NCBI RefSeq assembly: GCF_002127265.1
Contig: NZ_NFUU01000002.1
Location: 310,001-374,000 of the forward strand
Reading direction: 5' to 3'
DNA length: 64,000 nucleotides
DNA from: Hydrogenophaga sp. IBVHS1
GTDB taxonomy: Bacteria > Pseudomonadota > Gammaproteobacteria > Burkholderiales > Burkholderiaceae_C
Part shown: positions 18,233 to 27,070 of the stretch, piece after piece
How positions within the stretch are numbered: position 1 is the stretch's first letter
How the letters are laid out: the number at the start of each line of letters is the position of its first letter
Program-made: the position numbers and the translations under genes
Notes under the pieces: model-generated
Databases searched by the model: none
What the model saw: the letters and a program-made list of their open reading frames with translations, nothing else
What the model was told of the DNA's origin: nothing

Positions 18233-19693
18233 ATGATTGCTCGCGAACCCACCCTGGCCCGACTGGCCACCGCCCAAAGCCTCCTGCTCGAACCCTTTGG
18301 CCTGAGTCCCTCTCACCTCCAGCGTGCGCTGGGCGAGATCATGTCGCATGGCGTGGACGATGCCGACCTCTATTTCCAGACCACGCGCAGCGAAGGCTGG
18401 AGCCTGGAAGAGGGCATCGTGAAGACCGGCAGCTTCAGCATCGACCAGGGTGTGGGCGTGCGTGCCGTCAGCGGTGAGAAAACCGCCTTCGCCTATTCCG
18501 ACGACCTGTCGTGGGACTCGTTGCTCGATGCCGCCCACACGGTGCGCTCCATTTCCGCTCAGGGCCAAGGCCGCAAGGCGCGCGTGCCTTCCACCAAGGT
18601 GGCGAAGTCCCGCTCTCTCTATCCGGGCATCGACCCCATCGCCACGCTCGACAGCACCGCCAAGGTGGCCCTGCTGGAGAAGGTGGAGCGCATGGCCAAA
18701 GCCAAGGACCCGCGTGTCAAGCAAGTCATGGCCGGCCTGGCGAGTGAATACGACGTGGTGCTGGTGGCGCGCGCCGACGGCACGCTGGCGGCCGATGTGC
18801 GCCCCCTGATCCGCCTCTCGGTCACTGTGATCGCCGAACAGACGGGGCGGCGTGAATCCGGCTCGTCGGGCGGCGGTGGCCGCTACGGGCTGGCCTATTT
18901 CGACGACGCCATGGTGCAGTCTTATGTGGACGAAGCCGTGTCCTACGCGCTCACCAACCTGGAAGCGCGCCCTGCACCCGCAGGCGAAATGGTGGTGGTG
19001 CTGGGCGCTGGCTGGCCCGGCATCCTGCTGCACGAAGCGGTGGGCCACGGACTGGAAGGCGACTTCAACCGCAAGGGCTCCAGCGCGTTTGCCGGCCGCA
19101 TCGGCCAGCGCGTGGCGTCCAAAGGCGTGACCGTGCTTGACGACGGCACCATCGCCGACCGGCGCGGCTCGCTCAACGTGGACGACGAAGGCCATGCCTC
19201 GCAGCGCAATGTGCTGATTGAAGACGGCATCCTGCGCGGCTACATCCAGGACTCGATGAATGCGCGCCTGATGGGCGTGAAGCCCACGGGCAATGGCCGG
19301 CGCGAGAGCTACGCCCACGTGCCCATGCCGCGCATGACCAACACCTACATGCTCGGCGGCGACAAGGCGCCCGAAGAAATCGTGGCCAGCATCAAGAAGG
19401 GCCTGTACGCCACCAACTTCGGTGGCGGCCAGGTCGACATCACCTCCGGCAAGTTCGTTTTCTCCGCCAGCCAGGCCTACTGGGTGGAAAACGGTCAGAT
19501 CCAGTACCCGGTGAAGGGCGCCACCCTGGTGGGCAACGGCCCCGACGCGCTGACCCGCGTTTCCATGATCGGTAACGACATGAAGCTCGACAGCGGTGTG
19601 GGCACCTGCGGCAAGGAAGGCCAGAGCGTGCCGGTGGGCGTGGGTCAGCCCACGTTGCGCATCGATGGGCTCACCGTGGGTGGTACCGCCTGA
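18233..19693 (+). CDS. tldD: TldD metalloprotease subunit
   Basis: Zn-dependent peptidase subunit that, with TldE/PmbA, cleaves unfolded or leader peptides in the family. The 486-residue product carries the zinc motif HEAVGHGLEGD (HExxxH) and the C-terminal TldD/PmbA barrel with GGTA at the end. ATG 18233 was chosen because it gives the standard N-terminus and lies 37 bases after the preceding stop; the frame is open further upstream. PmbA is not in this window. The aroG leader starts 37 bases downstream. Confidence 0.94.
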   Translation: MIAREPTLARLATAQSLLLEPFGLSPSHLQRALGEIMSHGVDDADLYFQTTRSEGWSLEEGIVKTGSFSIDQGVGVRAVSGEKTAFAYSDDLSWDSLLDAAHTVRSISAQGQGRKARVPSTKVAKSRSLYPGIDPIATLDSTAKVALLEKVERMAKAKDPRVKQVMAGLASEYDVVLVARADGTLAADVRPLIRLSVTVIAEQTGRRESGSSGGGGRYGLAYFDDAMVQSYVDEAVSYALTNLEARPAPAGEMVVVLGAGWPGILLHEAVGHGLEGDFNRKGSSAFAGRIGQRVASKGVTVLDDGTIADRRGSLNVDDEGHASQRNVLIEDGILRGYIQDSMNARLMGVKPTGNGRRESYAHVPMPRMTNTYMLGGDKAPEEIVASIKKGLYATNFGGGQVDITSGKFVFSASQAYWVENGQIQYPVKGATLVGNGPDALTRVSMIGNDMKLDSGVGTCGKEGQSVPVGVGQPTLRIDGLTVGGTA

Positions 19694-19713
19694 GCGGCAC
19701 TTCCAATTGCCTG

Positions 19714-19722
19714 TGCTACATT
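19714..19722 (+). promoter_or_regulatory. Possible extended -10 promoter of the aroG leader
   Basis: TGCTACATT reads as an extended -10 element (TGn followed by TACATT, four of six matches to TATAAT). No -35 box is visible at the expected distance. A start seven to nine bases downstream would put the transcript 5' end at or next to the ATG of the leader peptide (19731). Suggestive only. Confidence 0.3.
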
Positions 19723-19730
19723 TCGTCCCC

Positions 19731-19805
19731 ATGTCCCCGCGCTTCGCCTTTTTTGCCTTTTACTTCTGGTTCTCTGTCCCCGGCGGACGAGAGGCGAGGC
19801 TGTAA
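19731..19805 (+). CDS. Aromatic-rich leader peptide of aroG attenuator
   Basis: A 24-codon frame directly before the DAHP synthase gene. Residues 5-14 read FAFFAFYFWF: six Phe, one Tyr and one Trp in ten codons, a composition typical of attenuator leader peptides such as PheL. It ends in TAA and is followed 22 bases later by a perfect intrinsic terminator, then by aroG. The 3' part of the leader contains CCGGCGG (19780..19786), complementary to the 5' arm of the terminator, so an antiterminator can form when a ribosome stalls upstream. No Shine-Dalgarno is seen before ATG 19731; an in-frame GTG lies 18 bases upstream. Too short for routine gene callers. Confidence 0.85.
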   Translation: MSPRFAFFAFYFWFSVPGGREARL

Positions 19806-19836
19806 GCGCATCACCGAATCTCGAAACAACCGCCGG
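19780..19836 (+). promoter_or_regulatory. Candidate antiterminator pairing of the aroG attenuator
   Basis: CCGGCGG at 19780..19786 (inside leader codons 17-19) is the exact reverse complement of CCGCCGG at 19830..19836, the 5' arm of the terminator. Pairing of these would block the terminator. Stalling at the Phe/Tyr/Trp codons (19743..19772) leaves 19780..19786 free to pair; a ribosome that reaches the leader stop would cover it. The structure was found by eye and not folded. Confidence 0.6.
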
Positions 19837-19861
19837 AGCCCAAAGCCCGGCGGTTTTTTTT
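19828..19861 (+). terminator. Intrinsic terminator (attenuator) before aroG
   Basis: A perfect nine-base-pair stem, AACCGCCGG (19828..19836) with CCGGCGGTT (19847..19855), a ten-base loop, and a run of eight T from 19854 to 19861. It lies between the aromatic leader peptide and the aroG ribosome binding site, not after a gene end, which is what makes it an attenuator rather than the terminator of tldD. Confidence 0.88.
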
Positions 19862-19900
19862 CGTCCTCTTCCCACTCATTCCATCCTCAGGAGCACCGTG

Positions 19901-21034
19901 ATGAACGCGAAAACCGTCCCCGCCAGCAGCGACGCCTGGCATGCCCGTCCTGTCGACAAGACCAGCCAGACCGACGACGAACGCATCAAGGACATCACCG
20001 TGCTGCCCCCGCCAGAACACCTCATCCGCTTCTTTCCCATTGGCGGCACACCGGTGGAGGCCCTGATCAGCCAGACCCGTCGGCGTGTTCACCGCATCCT
20101 GCACGGCCAGGACGACCGCCTGCTGGTGGTCATCGGACCCTGCTCCATCCACGACCCAGCCGCCGCGCTGGACTACGCGCGCCGCCTCAAGACCCTGCGC
20201 GACAAGTATGCTGATTCGCTGGAGATCGTGATGCGCGTGTACTTCGAGAAACCGCGCACCACGGTGGGCTGGAAGGGACTCATCAACGATCCCTATCTGG
20301 ACGAGAGCTTCCGCATCGATGAAGGCCTGCGCATCGCCCGCCAGTTGCTGATTGACATCAACCGCCTGGGCGTGCCGGCCGGCAGTGAATTCCTCGATGT
20401 GATCTCGCCGCAATACATCGGCGATCTGATCGCCTGGGGCGCCATCGGCGCGCGCACCACCGAGAGCCAGGTGCATCGCGAACTCGCCTCGGGCCTGTCG
20501 GCGCCCATCGGCTTCAAGAACGGCACCGACGGCAACATCCGGATCGCGACCGACGCGATTCAGGCTGCGTCGCGCGGTCACCATTTCCTCTCGGTGCACA
20601 AGAACGGCCAGGTGGCCATCGTCCAGACCAACGGCAACAAGGACTGTCACGTCATCTTGCGCGGTGGCAAGACACCCAACTACGACGCCGCGAGCGTGGC
20701 CGCTTCAGTGAAAGAACTCGAAGCAGCGAAGTTGCCACCGCGCCTGATGGTGGACTGCAGCCATGCGAACAGCAGCAAGCAGCATGAGAAGCAACTCGAG
20801 GTGGCGCGAGACATCGCCGGGCAGATCGTCGGAGGTTCACGCAGCGTGTTCGGCGTGATGATCGAAAGCCACATCGAAGCGGGTGCACAGAAGTTCACGC
20901 CTGGCAAGAACCGCATTGGCGATCTGAAGTACGGGCAGAGCATCACCGACGCCTGCCTGGGCTGGACCGACTCGGAGCATGCGCTGGAAGTGCTCTCTGA
21001 TGCAGTGCTGGCGGCGCGCAGCGCGCGGGCCTGA
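19901..21034 (+). CDS. aroG: 3-deoxy-7-phosphoheptulonate (DAHP) synthase, type I
   Basis: Condenses phosphoenolpyruvate and erythrose-4-phosphate, the first step of the shikimate pathway. The 377-residue protein matches the E. coli AroF/G/H type: LVVIGPCSIHDP (PEP/metal region), MRVYFEKPRTTVGWKGLINDP, GARTTESQ and the metal-binding DCSHANSSK. ATG 19901 is preferred over GTG 19898 because CAGGAG ends seven bases before it. The upstream leader peptide and terminator predict transcription attenuation by charged aromatic tRNAs. Which of Phe, Tyr or Trp feeds back on the enzyme cannot be read from sequence; the symbol aroG is by similarity. Confidence 0.95.
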   Translation: MNAKTVPASSDAWHARPVDKTSQTDDERIKDITVLPPPEHLIRFFPIGGTPVEALISQTRRRVHRILHGQDDRLLVVIGPCSIHDPAAALDYARRLKTLRDKYADSLEIVMRVYFEKPRTTVGWKGLINDPYLDESFRIDEGLRIARQLLIDINRLGVPAGSEFLDVISPQYIGDLIAWGAIGARTTESQVHRELASGLSAPIGFKNGTDGNIRIATDAIQAASRGHHFLSVHKNGQVAIVQTNGNKDCHVILRGGKTPNYDAASVAASVKELEAAKLPPRLMVDCSHANSSKQHEKQLEVARDIAGQIVGGSRSVFGVMIESHIEAGAQKFTPGKNRIGDLKYGQSITDACLGWTDSEHALEVLSDAVLAARSARA

Positions 21035-21103
21035 GCCATCGGGGTTTTACGGGTTGGATGACGAGGGTGCGCGGTCCACAATGCACGCAACAGGAGAATC
21101 GCC

Positions 21104-21424
21104 ATGCGCAGCCAAGTCATCGTGAGCTGGGGTGAACCGTCCACCTACCACTTCGACCTTGAAGAAGTGCAGCCCATGCCGCACGACCTCGCGCGAAGCT
21201 GGCTAGACGAGCAGTTCACTTTTCTGGGCTGCGACCCGATCCGGCCGACCGGCAAGGTGCTGACGGCCGACAAGATCCTTTGCGTGGCTCAGGCGGCAGG
21301 CGAAGTGCGTTTTCGTGACGCCGCGCACCGGCCATGGGCCATGGCCTTCGCGCGTGCAGCCAGCGCCGCGCTGGCCAAACCGGTGGTGTCGGTCGATGTG
21401 CCTGGGCAGGCGTTGAACTATTGA
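21104..21424 (+). CDS. Conserved hypothetical protein, 106 residues
   Basis: A 106-residue acidic to neutral soluble protein starting MRSQVIVSWGEPSTYHFDLEEV, with a good AGGAG before the ATG. No signal peptide, membrane segment or motif is recognised; the sequence SWLDEQFTFLGCDPIRPTGKVLTADKI suggests a compact alpha/beta fold. It is convergent with mpl and overlaps its 3' end by seven bases. Codon use agrees with its neighbours. I do not recognise a family and give no function. Confidence 0.72.
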   Translation: MRSQVIVSWGEPSTYHFDLEEVQPMPHDLARSWLDEQFTFLGCDPIRPTGKVLTADKILCVAQAAGEVRFRDAAHRPWAMAFARAASAALAKPVVSVDVPGQALNY

Positions 21425-22806
21425 GATGCAAGCGCTTTGAGCAGGCGCTCGTGCACGCCGCCAAAGCCGCCGTTGCTCATGCACACGATGTGGTCGCCCG
21501 CCCGGGCGGCGGCGCTCACCATGTCCACCAGTTCCTCGATGTTGCGCGCCACCATGGCGCTTGAACCCATGGGCGCCAGGGCCTCCGCGGCATCCCAGTC
21601 CAGCCCGCCCGAATGGCAGAAGGACAGGTCTGCCGCCTCCAGACTCCAGGGCAATTGAGACTTCATGGTGCCCAGCTTCATCGTGTTGCTGCGCGGCTCG
21701 AACACGGCCAGGATGCGACCGGGCGAGGTGCCGAGTCGGCGGTGCAGTCCATCGAGCGTGGTCCGGATGGCGGTGGGGTGGTGGGCGAAATCGTCGTAAA
21801 CCGTGATCTCGCCACCGGGACGCGCCACCGTGCCTCGCACTTCCATGCGGCGGCGCACGTTCTCGAACGAGGCCAGCGCGCGGGCCGCATCCGCAGGCGT
21901 CACGCCCACGTGTTCGGCCGCCGCGATGGCCGCCAGCGCATTCAGCTGGTTGTGAGTGCCTGTGAGCGCCCACTCCACCCGACCCACAGCCTGGCCCTTG
22001 TGAAGCACATCGAACGCATGCGGTTCGCCATGCGCGGTGAAGTCGCTCACCGCTGCGCCAAAGCTGCGCACCTCGCTCCACAGGCCCTTGTGCAGGACGC
22101 GCTCCAGACTGTCCTCCAGACCGTTGACGACGACGCGGCCGGTAGAAGGCACGGTGCGCACCAGGTGGTGGAACTGGCGTTCGATTGCGTGCAGGTCGTC
22201 GAAGATGTCGGCGTGGTCGAACTCGAGGTTGTTGAGGATGGCGGTGCGCGGCCGGTAGTGCACGAATTTGCTGCGCTTGTCGAAGAAGGCCGTGTCGTAC
22301 TCGTCGGCTTCGATGGTGAATGTGTTTCCGGTGCCCAGGCGAGCCGAGAGGCCGAAATTCATCGGCACGCCACCGATCAGGAATCCGGGCTGCAGACCTG
22401 CGGACTCCAGAATCCACGTCAGCATGGCGGTGGTGGTGGTTTTGCCATGGGTGCCCGCCACGGCAAGCACATGGCGACCCTGCAGCACGTGCTCGGCCAG
22501 CCACTGTGGTCCGCTGCTGTAGGCGGCTCCGCTGTCCATGATGGCTTCCATCAGGGGAAACTTCGGTGATCCATCCGCTTGCCGGGCCCTGCTGACCACG
22601 TTGCCCACCACGAAAAGATCGGGCTTGAGCGCCAGCTGGTCGGCGCCGAAGCCTTCAATGAGGTCGATGCCGAGCGCGCGCAACTGATCGCTCATGGGCG
22701 GGTAGACGCCGGCGTCGCAGCCGGTCACGCGGTGGCCCGCTTCGCGGGCGAGAGCGGCGAGGCCACCCATGAAGGTGCCGCAAATGCCCAGAATGTGAAT
22801 GTGCAT
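21418..22806 (-). CDS. mpl: Mpl, UDP-MurNAc:L-Ala-gamma-D-Glu-meso-DAP ligase
   Basis: Peptidoglycan recycling ligase: attaches recovered murein tripeptide directly to UDP-MurNAc. The 462-residue protein starts MHIHILGICGTFMGG, the Mpl form of the Mur N-terminus, has the P-loop [12 protein letters not shown] near residue 118, IEADEYDTAFFDKRSKF and DDFAHHPTAI. These separate it from MurC ([17 protein letters not shown]). Functionally it complements AmpD (34510..35124), which releases the tripeptide. It is divergent from the hypothetical at 22896 with 89 bases between starts. Confidence 0.95.
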   Translation of the reverse strand: MHIHILGICGTFMGGLAALAREAGHRVTGCDAGVYPPMSDQLRALGIDLIEGFGADQLALKPDLFVVGNVVSRARQADGSPKFPLMEAIMDSGAAYSSGPQWLAEHVLQGRHVLAVAGTHGKTTTTAMLTWILESAGLQPGFLIGGVPMNFGLSARLGTGNTFTIEADEYDTAFFDKRSKFVHYRPRTAILNNLEFDHADIFDDLHAIERQFHHLVRTVPSTGRVVVNGLEDSLERVLHKGLWSEVRSFGAAVSDFTAHGEPHAFDVLHKGQAVGRVEWALTGTHNQLNALAAIAAAEHVGVTPADAARALASFENVRRRMEVRGTVARPGGEITVYDDFAHHPTAIRTTLDGLHRRLGTSPGRILAVFEPRSNTMKLGTMKSQLPWSLEAADLSFCHSGGLDWDAAEALAPMGSSAMVARNIEELVDMVSAAARAGDHIVCMSNGGFGGVHERLLKALASQ

Positions 22807-22895
22807 CTGGCGATTCTAGGGGGCGGCAGCGGCGTCTCTGTGGGCATGGCCGCGCGCTGGGCGCTTCCCCGTTTGAGCGGGCACAATCCCTTCCC

Positions 22896-23522
22896 ATGGA
22901 TTTGCGTCGAGACGTCATCACCGCCGAGATCGCCGCCGTGGCCGCCCGCTTCGTGGTGGACGAAGGCCTGGAATACGCGGCGGCCAAGCGCCGCGCGGTG
23001 AAACAGATGGGCTTGCCGGCACGCACGGCCTTGCCCGACAACGCGACGCTCGATGCCGCGGTGCGCGAAGACATCGCGGTGTTCTGCGCCGACACCCAGC
23101 CCGTTGAACTGCGTGCCCTGCGCGAACGGGCCCTGGTATGGATGGATCGCCTGGAGGCATTTCGCCCGCACCTGGGCGGCGCCGTGTGGCAGGGCACCGC
23201 CACGCGACACAGCGACATTTACATCCAGCTTTTTTGCGACGACCCCAAGGCCCCGGAGTGGGCGCTGCTGGATCACCGTGTGGAATACCACCCCGGCGAA
23301 GTGTCCGGCTGGCGCGGTGAACCGGTGCAGGCACTGAGCCTGCGCGACCGCAGCGAGGCCTTGGGCCAATGGGTGCTGGTGCACCTGATGGTGCATGCGC
23401 ACGACGACATGAGAGGTGCCTTGAAGCCCGACGCGCAAGGCCGGAAGCCGCGGGGTGATGCGACCGCATTGCGCCGTCTCATGGCCGTACAGGGCGAATC
23501 AGGCAACGAGGCGGCCGCATGA
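22896..23522 (+). CDS. Hypothetical protein, possible nucleotidyltransferase fold
   Basis: 208 residues, soluble. The N-terminal 60 residues are helical (ITAEIAAVAARFVVDEGLEYAAAKRRAVKQMG). The stretch GAVWQGTATRHSDIYIQLF recalls the GS...SDID motif of minimal nucleotidyltransferases, with G-T and S-D-I-Y at the right spacing, followed by a possible third acid in DHRVEY. This is pattern reading only. Homologs near mpl in related genomes would support a conserved role. The stop overlaps the ATG of the TlpA-like gene (ATGA), so the two are cotranscribed. Confidence 0.72.
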   Translation: MDLRRDVITAEIAAVAARFVVDEGLEYAAAKRRAVKQMGLPARTALPDNATLDAAVREDIAVFCADTQPVELRALRERALVWMDRLEAFRPHLGGAVWQGTATRHSDIYIQLFCDDPKAPEWALLDHRVEYHPGEVSGWRGEPVQALSLRDRSEALGQWVLVHLMVHAHDDMRGALKPDAQGRKPRGDATALRRLMAVQGESGNEAAA

Positions 23523-24046
23523 AAGTGCAGCGTCGCACGGTCTTGGTGGCGGGCGTGGCGCTGGCCGCTGCCGGGGCGGGCGCGTGGTGGTCACAGCGCC
23601 GGCTGCAACTCCAGCCAGCGCTGGACGAGGCGCAGGCGGCCTTCTGGCTGAGCGAATTCGATGGACCCAACGGTGAGAAGGTGCGCGTGGCCGATTTCCG
23701 GGGTCGGCCGCTGCTGGTGAACTTCTGGGCCACTTGGTGCCCTCCCTGTGTGGAAGAGCTGCCCATGCTCAACACGTTTCAGAAAACCCAGGCAGCGCGC
23801 GGTTGGCAGGTGCTGGGCCTTGCGGTGGACCAGCCCAGTGCGGTGCGCAGCTTCATGAAAAAGCTGCCGCTTGATTTTCCCGTGGGCATGGCCGGCTTCG
23901 GTGGCACCGAGCTCAGCCGCACGCTCGGAAATCCCGCAGGCGCATTGCCCTTCAGTGTGGTGTTCGGCGCGTCGGGTGAGCTTCACCACCGCAAGTTGGG
24001 CAAGCTCACCGAAACCGACCTGAGTCAGTGGGCCATGCTGGTTTAG
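23519..24046 (+). CDS. TlpA/ResA-like thioredoxin-fold protein
   Basis: 175 residues with an N-terminal hydrophobic signal or anchor (about 8-24, VLVAGVALAAAGAGAWW) after a basic MKVQRR, then a thioredoxin domain with the redox motif NFWATWCPPCVEELP. It is expected in the periplasm, anchored or free, as a thiol-disulfide reductase, for instance for cytochrome c maturation or apoprotein reduction. The cis-Pro region reads NPAGALPFSVVF. It overlaps the preceding gene by four bases and is followed by a 239-base gap before accB. Confidence 0.88.
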   Translation: MKVQRRTVLVAGVALAAAGAGAWWSQRRLQLQPALDEAQAAFWLSEFDGPNGEKVRVADFRGRPLLVNFWATWCPPCVEELPMLNTFQKTQAARGWQVLGLAVDQPSAVRSFMKKLPLDFPVGMAGFGGTELSRTLGNPAGALPFSVVFGASGELHHRKLGKLTETDLSQWAMLV

Positions 24047-24285
24047 TCCCGGGCTGCCTTTGGTCATTCCACAGGAACTGAGTCGAAAATCAGGGTAAAT
24101 TCCGACTTCTTGCAAAAAAGCGGCATGACACGGGTTGGCTCAACGCACCATCGAGACCACCTGGATCGAGGCACCAAACGGATTGCTCTCGTGTACACTG
24201 CGGCACCCCGGCGGGTTGATGTGCTTCTACTTCGATGAAGTTAAATGCTTTTAAATCAATTTGACCGAAATTCGTTGGAGAAATC

Positions 24286-24750
24286 ATGGATTTGCGAAAA
24301 CTAAAGACTTTGATCGACCTCGTTTCCGAGTCGAACGTGTCAGAACTTGAAATCACCGAAGCCGAAGGCAAGGTCCGCATTGTCAAGAGTGCCCCGGTTG
24401 CCATGGCAGCCCCCGTGACCTACAGCATGGCCCCCGCGCCAGTGGCCCCCTCCCTCGTGCCTGCCGTCGAGGTGGCGCCCGCGCCGGTGGTCGCGGCCGC
24501 TCCGGCAGCACCTGCCGGGCACACGGTGAAGTCGCCCATGGTGGGCACCTTCTACCGCGCATCCAGTCCAGGTGCCAAAGCCTTCGTCGAGGTGGGTGAC
24601 ACCATCAAGGAAGGCGAGACGATCTGCATCGTCGAGGCCATGAAGATTCTCAACGAGATCGAGGCCGACAAGTCCGGCACCGTGACCCAGATCCTGGTGG
24701 AGAACGGCCAGGCGGTGGAATACGGTCAGCCTCTCTACGTGATCGAATAA
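24286..24750 (+). CDS. accB: AccB, biotin carboxyl carrier protein of acetyl-CoA carboxylase
   Basis: Carries the carboxylated biotin between biotin carboxylase and carboxyltransferase in the first step of fatty acid synthesis. The 154-residue protein has the N-terminal helical region [15 protein letters not shown], an Ala/Pro-rich linker (about 38-80) and the C-terminal biotinyl domain with the target lysine in [22 protein letters not shown] precedes the ATG. accC follows after 15 bases. The 239-base upstream gap presumably holds the accBC promoter; in several relatives aroQ lies there, but I find no trace of it. Confidence 0.97.
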   Translation: MDLRKLKTLIDLVSESNVSELEITEAEGKVRIVKSAPVAMAAPVTYSMAPAPVAPSLVPAVEVAPAPVVAAAPAAPAGHTVKSPMVGTFYRASSPGAKAFVEVGDTIKEGETICIVEAMKILNEIEADKSGTVTQILVENGQAVEYGQPLYVIE

Positions 24751-24765
24751 AGAAGACGACGATTC

Positions 24766-26115
<1,350 letters not shown>

Positions 26116-26122
26116 AGCCTCC

Positions 26123-27034
26123 ATGCTGACCCTGCCGCCGGCAGGGACCCTGTTCGAGCTCGTGCTCCTCGTGCCCGAGGCGGCCGTGGACGACGTGGGT
26201 GATGCCTTTGTGGCGCTCGATGCGCTGAGCGTGTCGGTGGAAGACGCTGACGCCATGACGGACGCGGAAACGGCGCTGTTCGGTGAGCCGGGCATGCCTC
26301 CGCCCAAAGAAGGCTGGCAACGATCGCGCGTGGTGGCCCTGTTTCCCACCGAGACCGCCGCGAAGGAAGCGGCCGCCTTGCTCAAGCTGCAGGATTTCTT
26401 TGAAGGCTGCGTGGTGCAAGGCGTGCGCGCGGTGCTGGAGCAGGACTGGGTGCGCCTGACGCAGTCGCAGTTCGAGCCGGTGGCGATCACGCCCGAGTTC
26501 TGGATCGTGCCCACGTGGCATGAGCCCCCTGCGGCCGCGCAGAAGGTGATCCGGCTCGACCCCGGTCTGGCCTTCGGCACTGGCACCCATCCCACCACAC
26601 GCATGTGCCTGCGCTGGATTGCCCAACACCCGCCCACGGATCAGCGTGTGCTCGACTACGGCTGCGGCTCGGGCATTCTGGCCATTGGCGCCGCGAAGTT
26701 CGGCGCGCGCGCCATCGTGGCGGTGGACATCGATCCCTCGGCGGTCGAGTCGACCCGATTGAACGCGGAAGCCAACCAGGCGCGACTCGACGCCGGGCTG
26801 CCGAATCTGGCCACAGGCGAGCACGACCTGGTGCTGGCCAACATCCTGGCCACACCATTGCGCGTGCTGGCTCCGCTGCTCTGCGCGCACGTTCGGCGGG
26901 GCGGGCAGCTGGTGCTCGCCGGCATCCTGGCGCGCCAGGTTGACGAACTGCGCACTGCTTATGCGCCCTGGGTGGCCCTGGACGTGAGCGACGAAGAGGA
27001 TGGCTGGGTCCTCATGACCGCACGCAAGGCCTGA
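26123..27034 (+). CDS. prmA: PrmA, ribosomal protein L11 methyltransferase
   Basis: SAM-dependent methyltransferase that trimethylates ribosomal protein L11. The 303-residue protein has an N-terminal substrate-recognition domain, GLAFGTGTHPTT, the SAM motif VLDYGCGSGILAIGAAKFGA and the NILA motif (VLANILATPL). The start is uncertain: ATG 26123 is taken, while GTG 26105, overlapping the accC end, would add six residues; neither has a strong ribosome binding site. The accB-accC-prmA order is widely conserved in proteobacteria. Confidence 0.94.
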   Translation: MLTLPPAGTLFELVLLVPEAAVDDVGDAFVALDALSVSVEDADAMTDAETALFGEPGMPPPKEGWQRSRVVALFPTETAAKEAAALLKLQDFFEGCVVQGVRAVLEQDWVRLTQSQFEPVAITPEFWIVPTWHEPPAAAQKVIRLDPGLAFGTGTHPTTRMCLRWIAQHPPTDQRVLDYGCGSGILAIGAAKFGARAIVAVDIDPSAVESTRLNAEANQARLDAGLPNLATGEHDLVLANILATPLRVLAPLLCAHVRRGGQLVLAGILARQVDELRTAYAPWVALDVSDEEDGWVLMTARKA

Positions 27035-27070
27035 TCTTTTCGGGCGGCACCCGCCTGCAATAATCGGCGC

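Noticed and set aside
24047..24285. Remnant of aroQ or a riboswitch before accB
   Set aside because: No frame resembling dehydroquinase and no recognisable aptamer; AT-richer than surroundings, as expected for a promoter region.
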